Shown: piece after piece, positions 4,975-6,757 of the stretch
Layout: every line of letters begins with the position of its first letter
Position numbering within the stretch: position 1 is the stretch's first letter
Origin: an uncultured Jannaschia sp.
GTDB taxonomy: Bacteria > Pseudomonadota > Alphaproteobacteria > Rhodobacterales > Rhodobacteraceae
Direction: 5' to 3'
Assembly (NCBI GenBank): GCA_937916365.1
Contig: CALFSY010000272.1
Span: 1 to 6,757 of the forward strand
Length of the DNA: 6,757 nucleotides
The notes under the pieces: generated by a model
The model's database searches: none
Seen by the model: the letters and a program-made list of their open reading frames with translations, nothing else
What the model was told of the DNA's origin: nothing
Position numbers and translations under genes: made by a program

Positions 4975-6672
4975 ATGCGCTTACAGATTTTTACAACATT
5001 GGTTTTTGTCTTGCCGCAATGGGTTTGGGCCGAGGATATCGTCGTGCGTGCCGATATTTCGCAGGCAACCGTTTTTGCCCAAGGCGCCGAAATCACCCGC
5101 ACCCTCACCACATCGCTGCCTGCGGGGCAGCACCGGCTGTTGATCCCGATGCGTGACGTAGGCGATGCCACCGCGATTCAGGTCGAGGGGCCGGAAAACA
5201 TTCAAATCGGTGCGCCCCAACGTATTGATCGCCTTTCTTTGGGCGAAGGCGCCCTAGACACCCCCGCCGAGGCCCGCGCTCGCGCCGCCGTAGAGGCCGC
5301 CGAAAATGCCCTGCAACAGGCCTCAGACGCCGTTGTGCAACTGGATGGTCAGCTGCGGGCGTTGCAACTTCAGCTGTCGTATCTGACCGCCCTTGCCGAG
5401 GGTGGGGCCGAGGGGGCGATACAGGTGCCCCAAGACCCCGCCCTATTGGTGCAGATCATGACAACCCTAGGTGCCGAGGCCGCCCGCGTTGAACAAGACT
5501 ATCTTGACCTTTTTGAAACACGCCGCGCGTTAGAGGAAAATACCAACCAAGCCCGCCGTAATTTGCGCACGGCCCAAGCGGCGTTTGAGGCGTTATCGCC
5601 ATTTGGCCTAGACCCCCCCGCAATCGAGGTTGAGGTCAGCGTTGATGCAGCGACCGAAGCCACTTTGACCCTTTCCTACCTTGATTACAGCACGGCATGG
5701 GCACCCACTTATGCGCTGCATCTGGATACACAGGCGCAGATCTTGACCGTTGAACGCAGTATTGAGTTTACATATTCGGGTGCGGCCTTATGGCGTGATG
5801 TGGCAATGGCGTTTTCCACCGCTAACCCCAACCGCCAACGCGCGCCCAGTGTGGTGGCCGCGGCCCCGGCGCGGATTTTTCCCCAAGATCAACTGGTGGC
5901 AGAGCCCCGCCGCTCATCGGTAGCGGAACCTATGGCGATAGAGGCAGATTCACGATTTGTGATAAGCAATTCGACGGTCTTGGGCCAAACGGATATAATT
6001 GCACGCGATGAGGCCGCCGCCCCGGCCCCCGCGGTTGTTTTGGAAACGGCAGGGTTTTCAGTTGTTTATACCTATGAACGCCCGGTCACATTGGGACAGC
6101 GGGGGCAGATAACCCTGCCTTTGGATGCGCTGCACATTGAGGTCGAGTTGGAAAACCGCGCCGTGCCCCGTTTGGACCAAACGGCATTTTTGATCGCCAT
6201 GGGCCAAAACACCACGGGCGAAACGATTTTGCCCGGTCAGGCCTTGTTTTATCGTGACGGGCATTTGGTGGGGTTTGATCGGTTATCCCTTATCGCGGCG
6301 GGGGCCGAGGTTAGCCGCGCCTTTGGCCCGCTTGATCATTTGCGCCTGACCTGGCAGGATCTTTCCCGTGACGAGGGTAGCGGCGGGGTGTTTGTAACCT
6401 CAAACGAGCAAGCGCGCGTGGTTACCTTTGGCGTGGAAAATACGTCACAAACACCTGAAACCGTGCGCGTGATTTACGCCACACCATTTGCCGAGCAGGA
6501 GGATTTAGACATCACCCTGTCCTTTTCCCGTGATCCAGACGATCGCAATATCGACGATTTGCGCGGTGTTCACGCCTGGACTTTCGATCTAACCCCAGGT
6601 GCTGAGGCGCACATTGATATGCAAGTCGCCCTTACCTGGCCCGAGGATCACACCCTAACGTGGCGGCCCTAA
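4975..6672 (+). CDS. Exported DUF4140/DUF4139 protein, mucoidy inhibitor MuiA family
   Basis: Biochemical function unknown; the name of the family (TIGR02231) reflects a mucoidy phenotype. The 565-residue product starts with a short signal peptide (Arg2, hydrophobic core about 4-16, likely cleavage after VWA at 19), so it should be periplasmic or surface-exposed; no lipobox Cys. The mature protein opens with a DUF4140-like domain (about 22-95: ATVFAQGAEITR, then LPAGQHRLLIP), followed by helical, Ala/Gln/Glu-rich stretches with coiled-coil character (about 97-140 and 160-206), then a beta-rich DUF4139 region (about 218-558). The DUF4139 region has YSTAWAPTYALHL (238-250), YSGAALWRDVAMAFSTANP (267-285), LPGQALFYRDGHLVGFDRL (419-437) and a closing HAWTFDLTPG (533-542). 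A Pro/Ala-rich, probably disordered insert lies at about 286-355. There is no Lys and no Cys anywhere, with about 40 Arg against about 77 Asp+Glu by hand count. It seems separately transcribed from asd. Family assignment is firm; role is not. Confidence 0.9.
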   Translation: MRLQIFTTLVFVLPQWVWAEDIVVRADISQATVFAQGAEITRTLTTSLPAGQHRLLIPMRDVGDATAIQVEGPENIQIGAPQRIDRLSLGEGALDTPAEARARAAVEAAENALQQASDAVVQLDGQLRALQLQLSYLTALAEGGAEGAIQVPQDPALLVQIMTTLGAEAARVEQDYLDLFETRRALEENTNQARRNLRTAQAAFEALSPFGLDPPAIEVEVSVDAATEATLTLSYLDYSTAWAPTYALHLDTQAQILTVERSIEFTYSGAALWRDVAMAFSTANPNRQRAPSVVAAAPARIFPQDQLVAEPRRSSVAEPMAIEADSRFVISNSTVLGQTDIIARDEAAAPAPAVVLETAGFSVVYTYERPVTLGQRGQITLPLDALHIEVELENRAVPRLDQTAFLIAMGQNTTGETILPGQALFYRDGHLVGFDRLSLIAAGAEVSRAFGPLDHLRLTWQDLSRDEGSGGVFVTSNEQARVVTFGVENTSQTPETVRVIYATPFAEQEDLDITLSFSRDPDDRNIDDLRGVHAWTFDLTPGAEAHIDMQVALTWPEDHTLTWRP

Positions 6673-6681
6673 GGTCTTGGA

Positions 6682-6720
6682 AGTGATCGGTGTCCGGCCA
6701 AGTGTGTTGCCCCGATCACT
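6682..6720. repeat. Perfect 9-bp inverted repeat after the MuiA-family gene
   Basis: AGTGATCGG (6682-6690) and CCGATCACT (6712-6720) are perfect inverted copies around a 21-base loop, starting 9 bases after the stop codon. No T-run follows on either strand, so it is not a standard intrinsic terminator; it may be a 3' stabilising hairpin, a Rho-associated end, or a protein site. An outer pair GGTCTT (6673-6678) and AAGACC (6752-6757) flanks it at the window edge. The rest of 6673-6757 holds no gene I can support. Confidence 0.6.
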
Positions 6721-6757
6721 CAACAAAGCGAACTTTTCCCAAGGTGTTTGAAAGACC

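Noticed and set aside
4958..5143. Alternative reading frame starting at ATG 4958, overlapping the MuiA-family start
   Set aside because: No ribosome binding site in position and no recognisable product; the ATG at 4975 has the A5G6 site, a signal peptide and a family match.
6716..6757. Minus-strand frame of 13 codons (ending GKVRFVE) to a TGA, possibly the C-terminus of a converging gene
   Set aside because: Too short to support; another minus-strand frame is equally open here. It needs sequence beyond 6757.
1..6757. A mobile element, defence island, CRISPR array or novel multi-gene system
   Set aside because: All genes but one are recognised core metabolic enzymes with intact motifs and matching codon use; no transposase, integrase, direct-repeat array or tRNA-linked attachment site was seen.

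Overview
This window looks like a piece of an alphaproteobacterial chromosome, most likely from the Rhodobacterales (Roseobacter-like) group. That assignment rests on remembered protein resemblance (FabI with the GLANDKSIAWG nucleotide-binding start, and the AroK-AroB pair) and on codon use of moderate GC. I could not run a search. The DNA is gene-dense and almost entirely housekeeping. I see no transposase, phage gene, CRISPR array, tRNA or rRNA, and no non-coding stretch longer than about 150 bases.

Layout. (1) Bases 1-1667, plus strand: the shikimate pair aroK (5' end outside the window) and aroB, with overlapping stop and start codons. (2) Bases 1680-3000, minus strand: fabI (enoyl-ACP reductase) followed by gpt (xanthine/guanine phosphoribosyltransferase), separated by one base and almost certainly co-transcribed. 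gpt converges on aroB with only 12 bases between the stops. (3) Bases 3001-3148: a divergent control region between fabI and pdxH. The fabI frame stays open back to an ATG at 3081, but the extra N-terminus does not look like FabI, and this stretch holds a perfect ATTGCGCAAT palindrome inside a weak promoter-like arrangement. (4) Bases 3149-3769, plus strand: pdxH (pyridoxamine 5'-phosphate oxidase). (5) Bases 3870-4892, plus strand: asd (aspartate-semialdehyde dehydrogenase) with a textbook ribosome binding site, closed by a plausible intrinsic terminator at about 4905-4936. (6) Bases 4975-6672, plus strand: an exported 565-residue DUF4140/DUF4139 (mucoidy inhibitor MuiA family) protein of unknown biochemical role, with its own leader that includes a near-perfect dyad, and followed by a 9-bp perfect inverted repeat.

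The enzymes serve separate central pathways: aromatic amino acid precursors (aroK, aroB), fatty acid elongation (fabI), purine salvage (gpt), PLP supply (pdxH) and aspartate-family amino acids plus diaminopimelate (asd). Apart from the two tight pairs, nothing shows that they act together. I do not find a convincing new multi-gene system here. The points most worth a second look are the MuiA-family protein, which by hand scan contains no lysine and no cysteine in 565 residues; the doubtful fabI N-terminus with its embedded palindrome; a Thr in place of the usual Pro in the FabI AGPIKT loop; and a run of ten G bases in an essential part of aroK.
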